Below are positions 8,501-15,383 of a stretch of 64,000 bases of DNA, piece by piece. Where the stretch lies: contig CAVUMX010000003.1 in the NCBI GenBank assembly GCA_963742725.1, positions 930,001 through 994,000 on the forward strand, in the 5' to 3' direction. The first letter of the stretch is position 1. Each line of letters starts with the position of its first letter. Both the position numbers and the translations under genes were made by a program. Under the pieces are notes generated by a model. That model did not search any database. It was not told where the DNA came from and saw only the letters and a list, made by a program, of their open reading frames with translations. This DNA is from CAVVAL01 sp963742725. Lineage in GTDB: Bacteria; Actinomycetota; Actinomycetes; Mycobacteriales; Cryptosporangiaceae.

Positions 8501-11342
8501 GAGCGAGGTCGCCGGCGCGCTCACCGGCCTCCTCGGCGCCGACCTGTCCGCCGCGCAGACCACCCACGCGGTCGGGGCCGGCAGCCTCCTCGTCCGTACC
8601 GAGGAAGGGCTGTTCGGGTTCATCCACGCCTCCGTCGTGGAATGGCTGGTCGCCAGCGACATCGCGCGGCGGTTCGGCGCGGGGGAGGCCGACCCGCCGC
8701 AGCTCGCCGCGCGGCCGCTGTCCCAGCTCACCGTCGACTTCCTCTGCGACCTCGCCGAAGCCCGGGTGACCAGGCACTGGGTGCAGCGGACCCTCGCCGA
8801 CCGGAACGCGGGCGACGTGTCCCGGTCGAACGCCATCAAGGTCAGCACCCGCCTGCGGACGCCCGCGCAGACCGACCTGCGCGGCGCCGTCCTCAAGGGC
8901 GAGGACCTGTCCTACCGCAGCCTCCAGGGCGTGAACCTCACCGACGCCGACCTGACGGACGCCCAGCTCACCGGCGCCGACCTCACCGGTGCCGTGCTGC
9001 GCGGCGCCCGCCTGACCCACGCCCGGCTCAACGAGGCCATCCTGACCGGCGCCGACCTCACGGACGCCGACCTGACCGGCGCGAGGTTCATGCGCGCCGA
9101 CCTGACCGGTGTGACGGTCACCGGCAGCCGGTGGCGTCGCGCGTCGGTGATCGAGGCCGTCGCCGATCCCGGGTTCTTCGCCGCCCCGGAGCTGCGCGGC
9201 GCGGCGATGACCCCGGACGGACCGGTCGACGCGGCGCTGGCCCCGGCGGCCGTCGGCGTCTCGTTCGGGTTCGAGTCCGGGCGGATCCCGCGTCCGGTCG
9301 CCTACAGCGGTGACGGCGAGACCCTGGCGATCGGCAGCGACGACGGCGGTGTGCTGATCTGCGACGCCCGGTCCGGGCACCCGCTGCGGACCCTCCAGGG
9401 ACACCGCGGCCGCGTCTACGCCGTCGCCTACGCGGGCGGCAGCGACCTGTTCGTCACCGGCGCGGCGGACGGCCGGGTCCACCTCTGGGACTCCGTCACC
9501 GGCGACTTCCGCGCGGCGATCGACGGCTACCAGGACTGGGTCTGGCCGCTGGTCCTGAGCCCCGACGCGCGGCTGCTCGTCTCCGGCGACAGCAGCGGGG
9601 TCATGCGCGTCCACGACGCCGACACCGGCGAGCTGCGGCACGAGCTGGGCGGGTTCCCGTCCCACGTCTGGACCGCGGGCTTCCACCCGAGCCGGCCGCT
9701 GTTCGCCACCGGCGACATGACCGGCACCGTGCGCGTCTGGGACGCCAGCACCGGCGTCCTGCGCTACCAGCTGCCCGGCCACGACGGGTCGGTGTACCGG
9801 ATCGCGTTCAGCCACGACGGGGAGCTGCTGGCCACCGCCGACCACGGCGGCACCGTCCGGCTGTTCGACGCGGAGACCGGCCAGCTCCGCCACGAGCTGC
9901 GCGGCCACCGCACCTCGGTGTACTCGATCGATTTCCACCCGGACAGCACGCTCCTCGCGAGCGGCGACACCAAGGGCTCGCTCAAGGTGTGGGACACGCG
10001 CACGGGCGAGAACGTCCGCACGCTGCCAAGCCACAGCGGCGCCGTGTACCGCGTCGTCTTCAGCCCTGACGGTGCGGTCCTCGCGACCGGCGACAGCGAC
10101 GGGGTCGTCCGGCTGTGGGAGTCGGCGTACGACTACGACCTGCGGCACGAACTCACCGGCCACCGCGGCTCGCTGTGGCCCATGGTGTTCCGCCCGGACG
10201 GCGCCCAGCTCGTCACCAGCAGCAACGAGGGCACGACCCGGCTGTGGGACGTGGCGACCGGCGAGTACCTGCGGGTGCTGCACGGCCACGGGCGACGGAT
10301 CACGTCCGTCCGGTTCAACCAGGACGGCACCGCACTGGCGACCAGCGGAAACGACGGCGTCGTCCGGATCTGGGAGCCCCGGACGGGGCGCCGGCAGCGG
10401 CAGTTCGTCGGCGTCGCCGACCGGCTCGTGTCGGCGATCTTCACGCCCGAGTCGTCCCTGCTCGCCAGCGCGAGCAACGACGGCACCGTGTACCTGTGGA
10501 ACCTGGAGACGGGCGCCAACGAGCGCGAGATGGACGTCGGCACCGACCACGTCTGGGCCGAGGCGTTCAGCCCGGACGGCGACATCCTCGCGACCGCCAA
10601 CGACGACGACACCGTCCAGCTCTGGTACCGGACGACCGGGCGCCGCATCCGCATCCTCGGCGAGCACCGCGGCCGGGTGCGCTCGGTGGCGTTCAGCCCG
10701 GACGGGACCCTGCTCGCCACCGGTTGCGACGACCGCCAGGTCCGGCTGTGGGACGTCGAGTCGGGAACCTGCCGCGCCATCCTGGAGGGCCACGGCGACC
10801 GCGTGTACACCGTGGAGTTCTCGCCCGACGGGACCCTCCTTGTCAGCGCCAGCAACGACGGCACCGCCCGCATCTGGAACGTCGCCGACGGGCAGCTCGT
10901 CCACGTGCTGACCCGCCACACCGGGCGGCTCTGGTCGGCGGCGTTCAGCGGTGACGGCACGATGCTGGCCACCGCCGGCGACGACCTCGTCGTCCGGCTC
11001 TGGGACCCGCGTACCGGCGAGCACCTGCACACCCTGACCCGGCACACCCGGCGGGTGTCCTCGGTGGACTTCAGCCCCGACAGCACGATGCTGGCCAGCG
11101 GCGGCGATGATGGGACCGTGCGGATCTGGGACCTGACCGACCGGGCCGAGCCCGAGCTGCGCGCCACGCTGCTGGGTCTGGCCGAGGGCTGGGCCGCCCT
11201 GTCGCCGAGTGGCGCCTACAAGCTGGAAGGCGACGTGGCCGGGCAGTTCTGGCACGTCGTCGGGTTGTGCCGGTTCGAGCCGGGCGAGCTGACGCCGTAC
11301 CTCACGGACGTGCGCCAGGTCGCCGTGGACGCGGAGTTATAG
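5580..11342 (+). CDS. TIR / phosphoesterase-like / NACHT / pentapeptide / WD40 NLR-like protein
   Basis: A 1920-residue STAND-type protein; the GTG at 5580 lies just before the TIR fold. Domains in order: TIR_2-type (about 14-145; DFFISYSPADE, with the conserved Glu of RLEW at residue 87); Pro-rich linker (155-205); calcineurin-like phosphoesterase fold (205-460) with a degenerate active site; a domain resembling restriction-endonuclease-like modules of bacterial NLRs (about 540-650, tentative); NACHT (Walker A GDFGRGKT at 708-715, Walker B LLFDGFDEL near 783); a helical region; pentapeptide repeats of A(D/N)LTxADL type (about 1100-1185); and about 15 WD40 strands (1237-1853), enough for two propellers, with a C-terminal tail. 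The family logic is that WD40 senses, NACHT oligomerises, and TIR acts as an NAD-cleaving effector. It is adjacent to small-molecule genes and abuts the next GTG with no gap. An anti-phage or cell-death role is inference. Confidence 0.9.
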   Translation: MVTGRVHASDGDRSLDFFISYSPADERWATWIAWELERAGYRTMLQAWDFVPGTNFIDFMDRGVSEATVVIAVLSQNYARSRYGRLEWQAALRADPDNPSSKLVTIRIEDAPLDGLLSMITYVDLVDVVEPDEARTLLLNRIREALAGRAKPAHRPAFPNGGPAVPGAPAPGVPAAPRRSRRAPVTPPQYPPAIPTSWQPRSALTVLHVAGPRFGRGLIRPDTPATAGELQARIWGDLAHLAGDGAPSPDLMVVTGDLTESGSRREFTEALTFLTGLRVLLGLEPHRLVIVPGRHDVNHAACRAYFSNCEADDIAPQPPYWHKWRHYARLFEELYQGLDGPVFDSEQPWTLFAVPDLQVVVAGINSTMAESHRDDDHYGWVGETQAAWFAQRLQPFEAAGWLRIGAVNGIPAVPRRDPDDHRVMIKDSGTLDRLLGRRLNMLIHGGEARTTGTASLTSNLLVVPPPPLVRYQLLQLSAGSMTRWPGVPQGAAAAKQEKVERLWHAVGATFTSVEAPVAAAEPEPASVATDTVRALGPAALLLNRIVEICDARYERAKIRRVDGDPPHLLVTYQEEGFVRQLRVGAVAGQPTPDDVEAFIRYVHAADTEAGAELVYEGHPPSQVLREDALRRGVRLRSFIEFQGLLDLREYVGGQNARLRAGGAYAPELYVPQRFRELGSPDPSVRGDLLAEVMRQLGSDDGRFVLVLGDFGRGKTFALRELARRVPAELPHLIPILIELRALDKAHSIDGLVAAHLANHGHELIDLKAFHYMLRQGRIVLLFDGFDELVTRVSYDRAADHLETLLKAAQGKAKVVLASRTQHFRTHAQVLTALGERVGLLPHRRVLSLEEFSADQIRAYLVNRYGGERAAAERYDMLGGIEDLLGLSRNPRMLSFIADLDPEQLHAVAAAPGTLSAADLYQQILRAWLLYEERRTQGVRGSPRGLAVEELWEAVTHLALRLWETNESYLRLEELSEVAGALTGLLGADLSAAQTTHAVGAGSLLVRTEEGLFGFIHASVVEWLVASDIARRFGAGEADPPQLAARPLSQLTVDFLCDLAEARVTRHWVQRTLADRNAGDVSRSNAIKVSTRLRTPAQTDLRGAVLKGEDLSYRSLQGVNLTDADLTDAQLTGADLTGAVLRGARLTHARLNEAILTGADLTDADLTGARFMRADLTGVTVTGSRWRRASVIEAVADPGFFAAPELRGAAMTPDGPVDAALAPAAVGVSFGFESGRIPRPVAYSGDGETLAIGSDDGGVLICDARSGHPLRTLQGHRGRVYAVAYAGGSDLFVTGAADGRVHLWDSVTGDFRAAIDGYQDWVWPLVLSPDARLLVSGDSSGVMRVHDADTGELRHELGGFPSHVWTAGFHPSRPLFATGDMTGTVRVWDASTGVLRYQLPGHDGSVYRIAFSHDGELLATADHGGTVRLFDAETGQLRHELRGHRTSVYSIDFHPDSTLLASGDTKGSLKVWDTRTGENVRTLPSHSGAVYRVVFSPDGAVLATGDSDGVVRLWESAYDYDLRHELTGHRGSLWPMVFRPDGAQLVTSSNEGTTRLWDVATGEYLRVLHGHGRRITSVRFNQDGTALATSGNDGVVRIWEPRTGRRQRQFVGVADRLVSAIFTPESSLLASASNDGTVYLWNLETGANEREMDVGTDHVWAEAFSPDGDILATANDDDTVQLWYRTTGRRIRILGEHRGRVRSVAFSPDGTLLATGCDDRQVRLWDVESGTCRAILEGHGDRVYTVEFSPDGTLLVSASNDGTARIWNVADGQLVHVLTRHTGRLWSAAFSGDGTMLATAGDDLVVRLWDPRTGEHLHTLTRHTRRVSSVDFSPDSTMLASGGDDGTVRIWDLTDRAEPELRATLLGLAEGWAALSPSGAYKLEGDVAGQFWHVVGLCRFEPGELTPYLTDVRQVAVDAEL

Positions 11343-12543
11343 GTGCTTCCCACCGTCCGGGTGGGTGCCGCGCGGCTCGGCGTCCTGGACTGGATCGCGA
11401 TCGGGCTGTTCGCCGCCGGCGTGCTGTTCGTCGCGGCCGGCCTCCTGCCGAGCGACGCCGCCGAGACGACGCTGCGGCGGATCGCGCCGCTGGTCCTGTT
11501 CCTGTTCGCGGTCATCATCATGGCCGAGCTGACCGAGGACGCGAACTTCTTCGACGTGGTCGCCGCGCGCGTCGCGATCGGGGCCGGCGGCAGCTACGCC
11601 GGCCTGTTCGGGCTGTCGGTCGCGTTCGCGACGGTCACGACCGTCTTCCTCAACCTCGACACGACGGCCGTCCTGCTCACGCCGGTACTGCTGGCGACGG
11701 CCATCCGCGCGGGAATCGCCACGATGCCGCTCGCCATGACGACGGTCTGGCTGGCCAACACCGCCAGCCTGCTGCTGCCCGTGTCGAACCTGACGAACCT
11801 GCTCGCCGCCGACCGGGTCGGCCTGCCGGTGCTGCGGTTCGCCGAGCGGATGGCGTTGCCGCAGATCGCCGCCGTCGCCACGACCGCCGCCTGCCTGTGG
11901 CTGTTCTACTGGCGGCGCGGGCTGCGCGCGGACGACCGGTACACCCCGCCGCCGCCGTACGTCCCGCGCGACCGGGTGCTGTTCCGGGTGGCGGCGCTGA
12001 ACTGCGTCGGCTTCGTCGTGGCGGTCCTGGCCGGGGCGTCGTTGCCGGTCGTGTCGGCGGCGTGCGCGGTCGTCCTGCTGGTGGCGTACGCGATCCGGGC
12101 ACGCGACAGGCTGACGTGGAACCTGGTGCCGTGGCGGCTCGTCGTGTTCCTGAGCGGGCTGTTCCTCGTGGTCGGCACGGTCAGCGAGCACGGGCTCGGG
12201 ATCTCTTCTGCGGACGGTCATCGGCGGCTCCGCCGGTGCCGACGGGGTGTGGCGGGCGGCGGCGACCGGCGCCGGCCTGTCGAACCTGATCAACAACCTT
12301 CCCGCGTACGTGGCGGGGGAGGCGGTCATCCCGCTCGCCAACCACGACCAGCTGCTCGGCCTGCTCATCGGCACGAACGTCGGGCCGATCGTGCTGCCGT
12401 GGGCGTCGCTCGCCACGATCCTGTGGCTGGAGCGGTGCCGTGCCGCCGGCGTGGACGTGGCGTGGCCGCGTTTCCTGTGGACCAGCGCGGTGACGGCGGT
12501 CGCGGTGCTGGTGGCGTCCGTAGGGGCTCTGTTGTTGTGGTGA
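11343..12543 (+). pseudogene. ArsB/NhaD-superfamily (SLC13-like) permease gene with an internal frameshift
   Basis: Encodes a multi-helix ion/arsenite-type transporter. The N-terminal part reads in one frame from a GTG at 11343, with about eight hydrophobic segments and the conserved NLDTTAVLLTP and NTASLLLPVSNLTN regions. Near 12198-12204 the coding frame shifts by one base: VGTVSEHGLG ends in frame and the match resumes as SLLRTVIGGSAGADGVWR, continuing through NLINNLPAYVAGE and a final helix to TGA 12541-12543. Without the shift the product would be about 400 residues. It starts directly after the NLR-like gene stop and overlaps the TetR start (GTGA). Either the gene is broken or there is a sequencing indel in GGGATCTC. 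Confidence 0.75.
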
Positions 12544-13148
12544 GACAGGCGGTTCTCGACGAGCGGCGGCGGCGGATCCTCGCCGCCGCGCTGAAGGTGT
12601 TCGCCGAGCGGGGGTACCACAACGCCGGGATCGCGGACATCGCGCAGGAGGTCGGCGCCGGCCACGGCACGTTCTACCGGTACTTCACGAACAAGCGCGA
12701 CATCCTCGACCACGTCCTGGCCTACGCCGGGGAACGCATCACCGCCGTGCTCGCCGGCAGCGACCCAGACGGTGCGAACACCCTGGCGGAGTACCGCGCG
12801 CAGGTCGGACGGATCGGCGACGCCCTGTTCACCCTGTTCGTGGACGAGCACCAGATCGTGCCGGTGTTCTTCATGCAGTCGATGTCCGTCGACGCCGAGA
12901 TGACCGGGCGGGTCCTCGCCGTGCACGACGCGATGGCGGGGCTGACGGAGGCGTACCTGCGCAACGGCGTCCGGAAGGGGTTCCTCCGGGCCGACCTCGA
13001 CACCGCCGTGACGGCGCGCGCGGTGAACGGCATGATCACGGCGGGAGCCGTCGCCGCCCTGCGGTTCGACGACCCCGCCGCCGAACGCGACCGCTGGGTC
13101 AGGGGCGTGACCACACTGATGCTCGACGGCTGCGCCGGGCCGCACTGA
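12540..13148 (+). CDS. TetR-family transcriptional regulator
   Basis: 202 residues from GTG 12540, which overlaps the permease stop. The N-terminal helix-turn-helix is typical (RILAAALKVFAERGYHNAGIADIAQEVGAGHGTFYRYFTNKRDIL, about residues 12-57), followed by a helical ligand-binding and dimer domain containing FFMQSMSVDAEM. Coupling to the ArsB-like gene suggests it controls that transporter or the whole upstream run. No dyad operator was identified with confidence. It is followed after 14 bp by the small-helical-protein pair. Confidence 0.88.
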   Translation: MRQAVLDERRRRILAAALKVFAERGYHNAGIADIAQEVGAGHGTFYRYFTNKRDILDHVLAYAGERITAVLAGSDPDGANTLAEYRAQVGRIGDALFTLFVDEHQIVPVFFMQSMSVDAEMTGRVLAVHDAMAGLTEAYLRNGVRKGFLRADLDTAVTARAVNGMITAGAVAALRFDDPAAERDRWVRGVTTLMLDGCAGPH

Positions 13149-13162
13149 AGGAGGGACGCACC

Positions 13163-13432
13163 GTGTCGACGGTAGGAAAGATCATCGAGATGTTGGACCA
13201 GGCCGAACGCGAGATACCGCGGGTCAAGGGCGCCGGCGACGGCGCGGTGACGCTCATGAAGGAAGCGCGGGTCATCGTCGACTCGATCAGCAGCGGACTG
13301 CCCGACAAGGCGCTCGGCGGCCGGATCGACGCCCAGACCAGCGCCGTGAACACAGCCTTCGGCGCGATCCTCGGATTATCCCAGCGGATCCAGAACGTGA
13401 AGACCGACGTGCGCAACGCGTTCGGCCGCTGA
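13163..13432 (+). CDS. small helical protein of unknown function (WXG100-sized)
   Basis: 89 residues; GTG preceded by a strong AAGGAGGG site. All-helical prediction, no Cys, no signal peptide, rich in Ala/Val/Lys, containing VKGAGDGAVTLMKEARVIVDSISSGL. Its size and helical hairpin character resemble ESAT-6/WXG100-like or other paired actinobacterial helical proteins, but a clear WxG is absent. It shares one base with the following gene (TGATG), so the two are probably made together and may form a heterodimer. Function unknown. Confidence 0.7.
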   Translation: MSTVGKIIEMLDQAEREIPRVKGAGDGAVTLMKEARVIVDSISSGLPDKALGGRIDAQTSAVNTAFGAILGLSQRIQNVKTDVRNAFGR

Positions 13433-13752
13433 TGTCCGCCAGCGCCGAGGTGATCGCGGGACTCCGCGAAGCCAAGCAGAAACTGACGAACGCCCAGCAG
13501 AAGGGCTTCCAGGGCGTCGTCATGATGGGGAAACTCGAAAACCTGGTCGCCGCGGCGGTCGGCCGGACCGACGGCGGCCGTCGGCTCCTCGAGGAGATGA
13601 GCAGCAGGCGGGCGGCCATGAAGGCCGAGGTCACCAAGATCAACCTGCTCGTGAAGGACATCGACAAGGCGATCGCGGAGCTGAACCACGCGGGCGCCGG
13701 ATCCACCCCCGCCCCAGGCCCCGATCCCGGCCCGGCCAGACCGGCCCCCTGA
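13432..13752 (+). CDS. small helical protein with Pro-rich tail (possible DUF6244-like)
   Basis: 106 residues; ATG overlapping the previous stop. The start SASAEVIAGLREAKQKLTNAQQ resembles small actinobacterial proteins that I tentatively associate with DUF6244. Two long amphipathic helices (about residues 4-35 and 45-90) precede a Pro/Gly/Ala tail (STPAPGPDPGPARPAP). It is the partner of the 89-residue gene just upstream. No known enzymatic motif. It is the last gene of the co-directional run that begins at 2967. Confidence 0.65.
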   Translation: MSASAEVIAGLREAKQKLTNAQQKGFQGVVMMGKLENLVAAAVGRTDGGRRLLEEMSSRRAAMKAEVTKINLLVKDIDKAIAELNHAGAGSTPAPGPDPGPARPAP

Positions 13753-13816
13753 CCCCGCCCGGCCCGCTTCCCGACCCGGGCCGGTGTGGCCCTCCCTGCC
13801 CCGGCCACGCCAAACC

Positions 13817-13926
13817 GGCCTCCCAGCCCTGGTCGGGCTCGCCTCTCGACCTTGGTCGGGCGTGGCCTCCCAGCCCTGGTCGGGCTCGCCTCTCGACCTT
13901 GGTCGGGCGTGGCCTCCCAGCCCCGG
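13817..13926. repeat. 47-bp tandem repeat, about 2.3 copies
   Basis: Copies at 13817-13863 and 13864-13910 are identical. A third begins at 13911 and matches for 13 bases before diverging. Each unit contains two TGGTCGGG words. It lies directly after the Pro-rich 3' end of the small-helical-protein gene. Confidence 0.85.
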
Positions 13927-14085
13927 CCTGCCCGCCTCCCGAGCCCGGTCCGCGCCGAGCCGGCCTCCGGGCGCCCGCCGGAGTACCTCGCGCGCCCGGC
14001 CTCCCAGGGCTCCTCGGCCCAGGCCTGGGCTTAGCGCCCGCCGACGGCCTGGCGCACCCGCCGCACCCCGGTCGCCAGGTTCCGA

Positions 14086-14124
14086 CCGGTCGGATCGTGA
14101 AGCCTGACTGCGCGATCCGACCGG
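14086..14124. repeat. inverted repeat, hairpin A of a related pair
   Basis: Arms CCGGTCGGATCG (14086-14097) and CGATCCGACCGG (14113-14124), 12 bp perfect, with a 15-nt loop containing AGCCTGACT. The loop word and the GGATCG/CGATCC arms recur in the hairpin at 14160-14196. Confidence 0.7.
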
Positions 14125-14159
14125 TGGAGACCAGCGTTCCGGCTGTCCTTTGTGGATCT

Positions 14160-14196
14160 GGGTGGGATCGGCGAGCCTGACTCGCTGATCCCACCC
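14160..14196. repeat. inverted repeat, hairpin B of a related pair
   Basis: Arms GGGTGGGATCGGCGAG and CTCGCTGATCCCACCC pair over 16 bp with one G-T wobble, and the loop is CCTGA. The core GGATCG-N3-AGCCTGACT-N3-YGATCC is shared with the hairpin at 14086-14124. It ends about 60 bp before the ATG at 14258, so it may be a transcription stop for the upstream run or a regulatory dyad. Confidence 0.7.
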
Positions 14197-14257
14197 CAAG
14201 CCGGCACGGCGTGAGAGAGAATGACACATCATTCCGATCGTGCGAAAGGGGCGAATC

Positions 14258-15231
14258 ATGGTCCAGGTGGACGTGTTCTGGTCGTACGGGATCGGCGCCG
14301 GGTTCGCGCTCGCCGCCGCCACCCAGCTCCGCGCCGCCGCCTCCCGCGGCGCTGGTTCGGCTGGCGCCGGATCGCACGCCGGTTCGGCTGGCGCTGGCTC
14401 GCGTGCGGGTTCGGGTGGTGTGGAGTCGGGTGGTGCGAGCAGCGATGGTGGTGTGGGTTCGAGTGGCGTCGGCTCGCGCAGCGGGGCCGGCTCGCGCGCC
14501 GGGCGGGCGGCGCCGGATCGGGGGATGCCGGGCGCGGGTCGGGCGCTGATCCCTTTCTCGCCGCGACCGTCATCTACGCGGCGGCGGTGTTCGGGCCGAG
14601 CGGTGCGTGGCTGTTATGGCAGTTCACCAGCTGGGAGACGATGCACGCCGGCAGCTACGACACGGTGCCGGGCTGGCTCGTCGCCCTGTTCACGGTGACC
14701 AACACGACGCAGGCCGTCCTCGGGTTCGTCGTCACGCGATGGCTCCTGGGACGCGACAGGGTGCGGCTCGCGTGCCTCCAGCTGGTGGCCGGCTACTTCG
14801 CGATGTTCTTCGTCCTGGTCCACGGCTGGGACGGAACCGGCTATCAGCGCTTCTTCTCCGCGACGGCCGCCGACTTCCGGGCCTGGGACCGCGCCCGCCT
14901 CGGTGACTGGTTCACCTCGGACGTCGCCCTGACCCTGTACGCGATGGGAGCGGTTCTCGTGCCGATCCTGCTGGGCATGTGCTGGCGCTGGCAGGCTGCG
15001 GCACGCGGTGGCTCCGCCGGGTGGCGGTTCGTCGGGTTGTTCCTCGCCGCCGTGTTCGGACTGGGGCTCGGTGGCGCTGTCGTCGCGAGCGTCCTGATCC
15101 ACGTCCTGGGGTGGGCCGGTGGCGTCGCCGCGTTCGCGCTGGTCGCGGCGGTGATCGTCGGGACGCGCCGCGGGCCGGTCGGCTGGGCGGCGAGCCGCGT
15201 CGCCGCGCGGCCCCTCACCCACGCGGCGTAA
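14258..15231 (+). pseudogene. polytopic membrane protein gene with apparent frameshift in a Gly/Ser/Ala-rich segment
   Basis: An ATG at 14258 (G-rich site upstream) opens MVQVDVFWSYGIGAGFALAAATQL, a typical first membrane helix. That frame then runs into repetitive Gly/Ser/Ala/Arg codons. The convincing remainder (ADPFLAATVIYAAAVFGPSG, about six more helices, to the TAA at 15229-15231) lies in another frame that begins no later than about 14545. A single intact gene would encode an integral membrane protein of about 320 residues. The shift falls within repetitive G-rich DNA, where either slippage mutation or base-call error is plausible. The protein family is not recognised. Confidence 0.6.
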
Positions 15232-15383
15232 CGGACGGCCGTTCCCGGTCGCGTGCCTGACCCCTCCCAACTGTCGGGCTTATCGGGGTATCTGGCGCCC
15301 GGTTACAGCACCTCATTCCGAACAGTTCGGTTTGTCCGCGCGGCGACGGCGGGCAACGAAGTGCGGGCCGGCGGCCCAGTGCG

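Larger units (their letters stand above)
13753..14257. other. roughly 500-bp non-coding stretch with tandem and inverted repeats
   Basis: No ORF here has convincing coding character; the frames are open only because of extreme GC content. It holds a 47-bp tandem repeat and two related hairpins, listed separately. It separates the small-helical-protein pair from the frameshifted membrane-protein gene. Confidence 0.6.

Noticed and set aside
8454..11255. Long antisense frame (933 codons) opposite the WD40 region
   Set aside because: A shadow of high-GC codon bias; no ribosome site and low-complexity Arg/Gly/Val/Ala content, while the plus strand encodes clear WD40 repeats.
13272..14322. Minus-strand frames over the helical-protein pair and repeat region
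   Set aside because: The Arg/Pro/Gly-rich translation follows the tandem repeat and no start signal is present.
15318..15330. CCGAACAGTTCGG palindrome between the frameshifted membrane gene and the APC-GNAT stop
   Set aside because: Short, downstream of both genes, and with no neighbouring promoter; possibly a weak terminator, but not supported enough to list.
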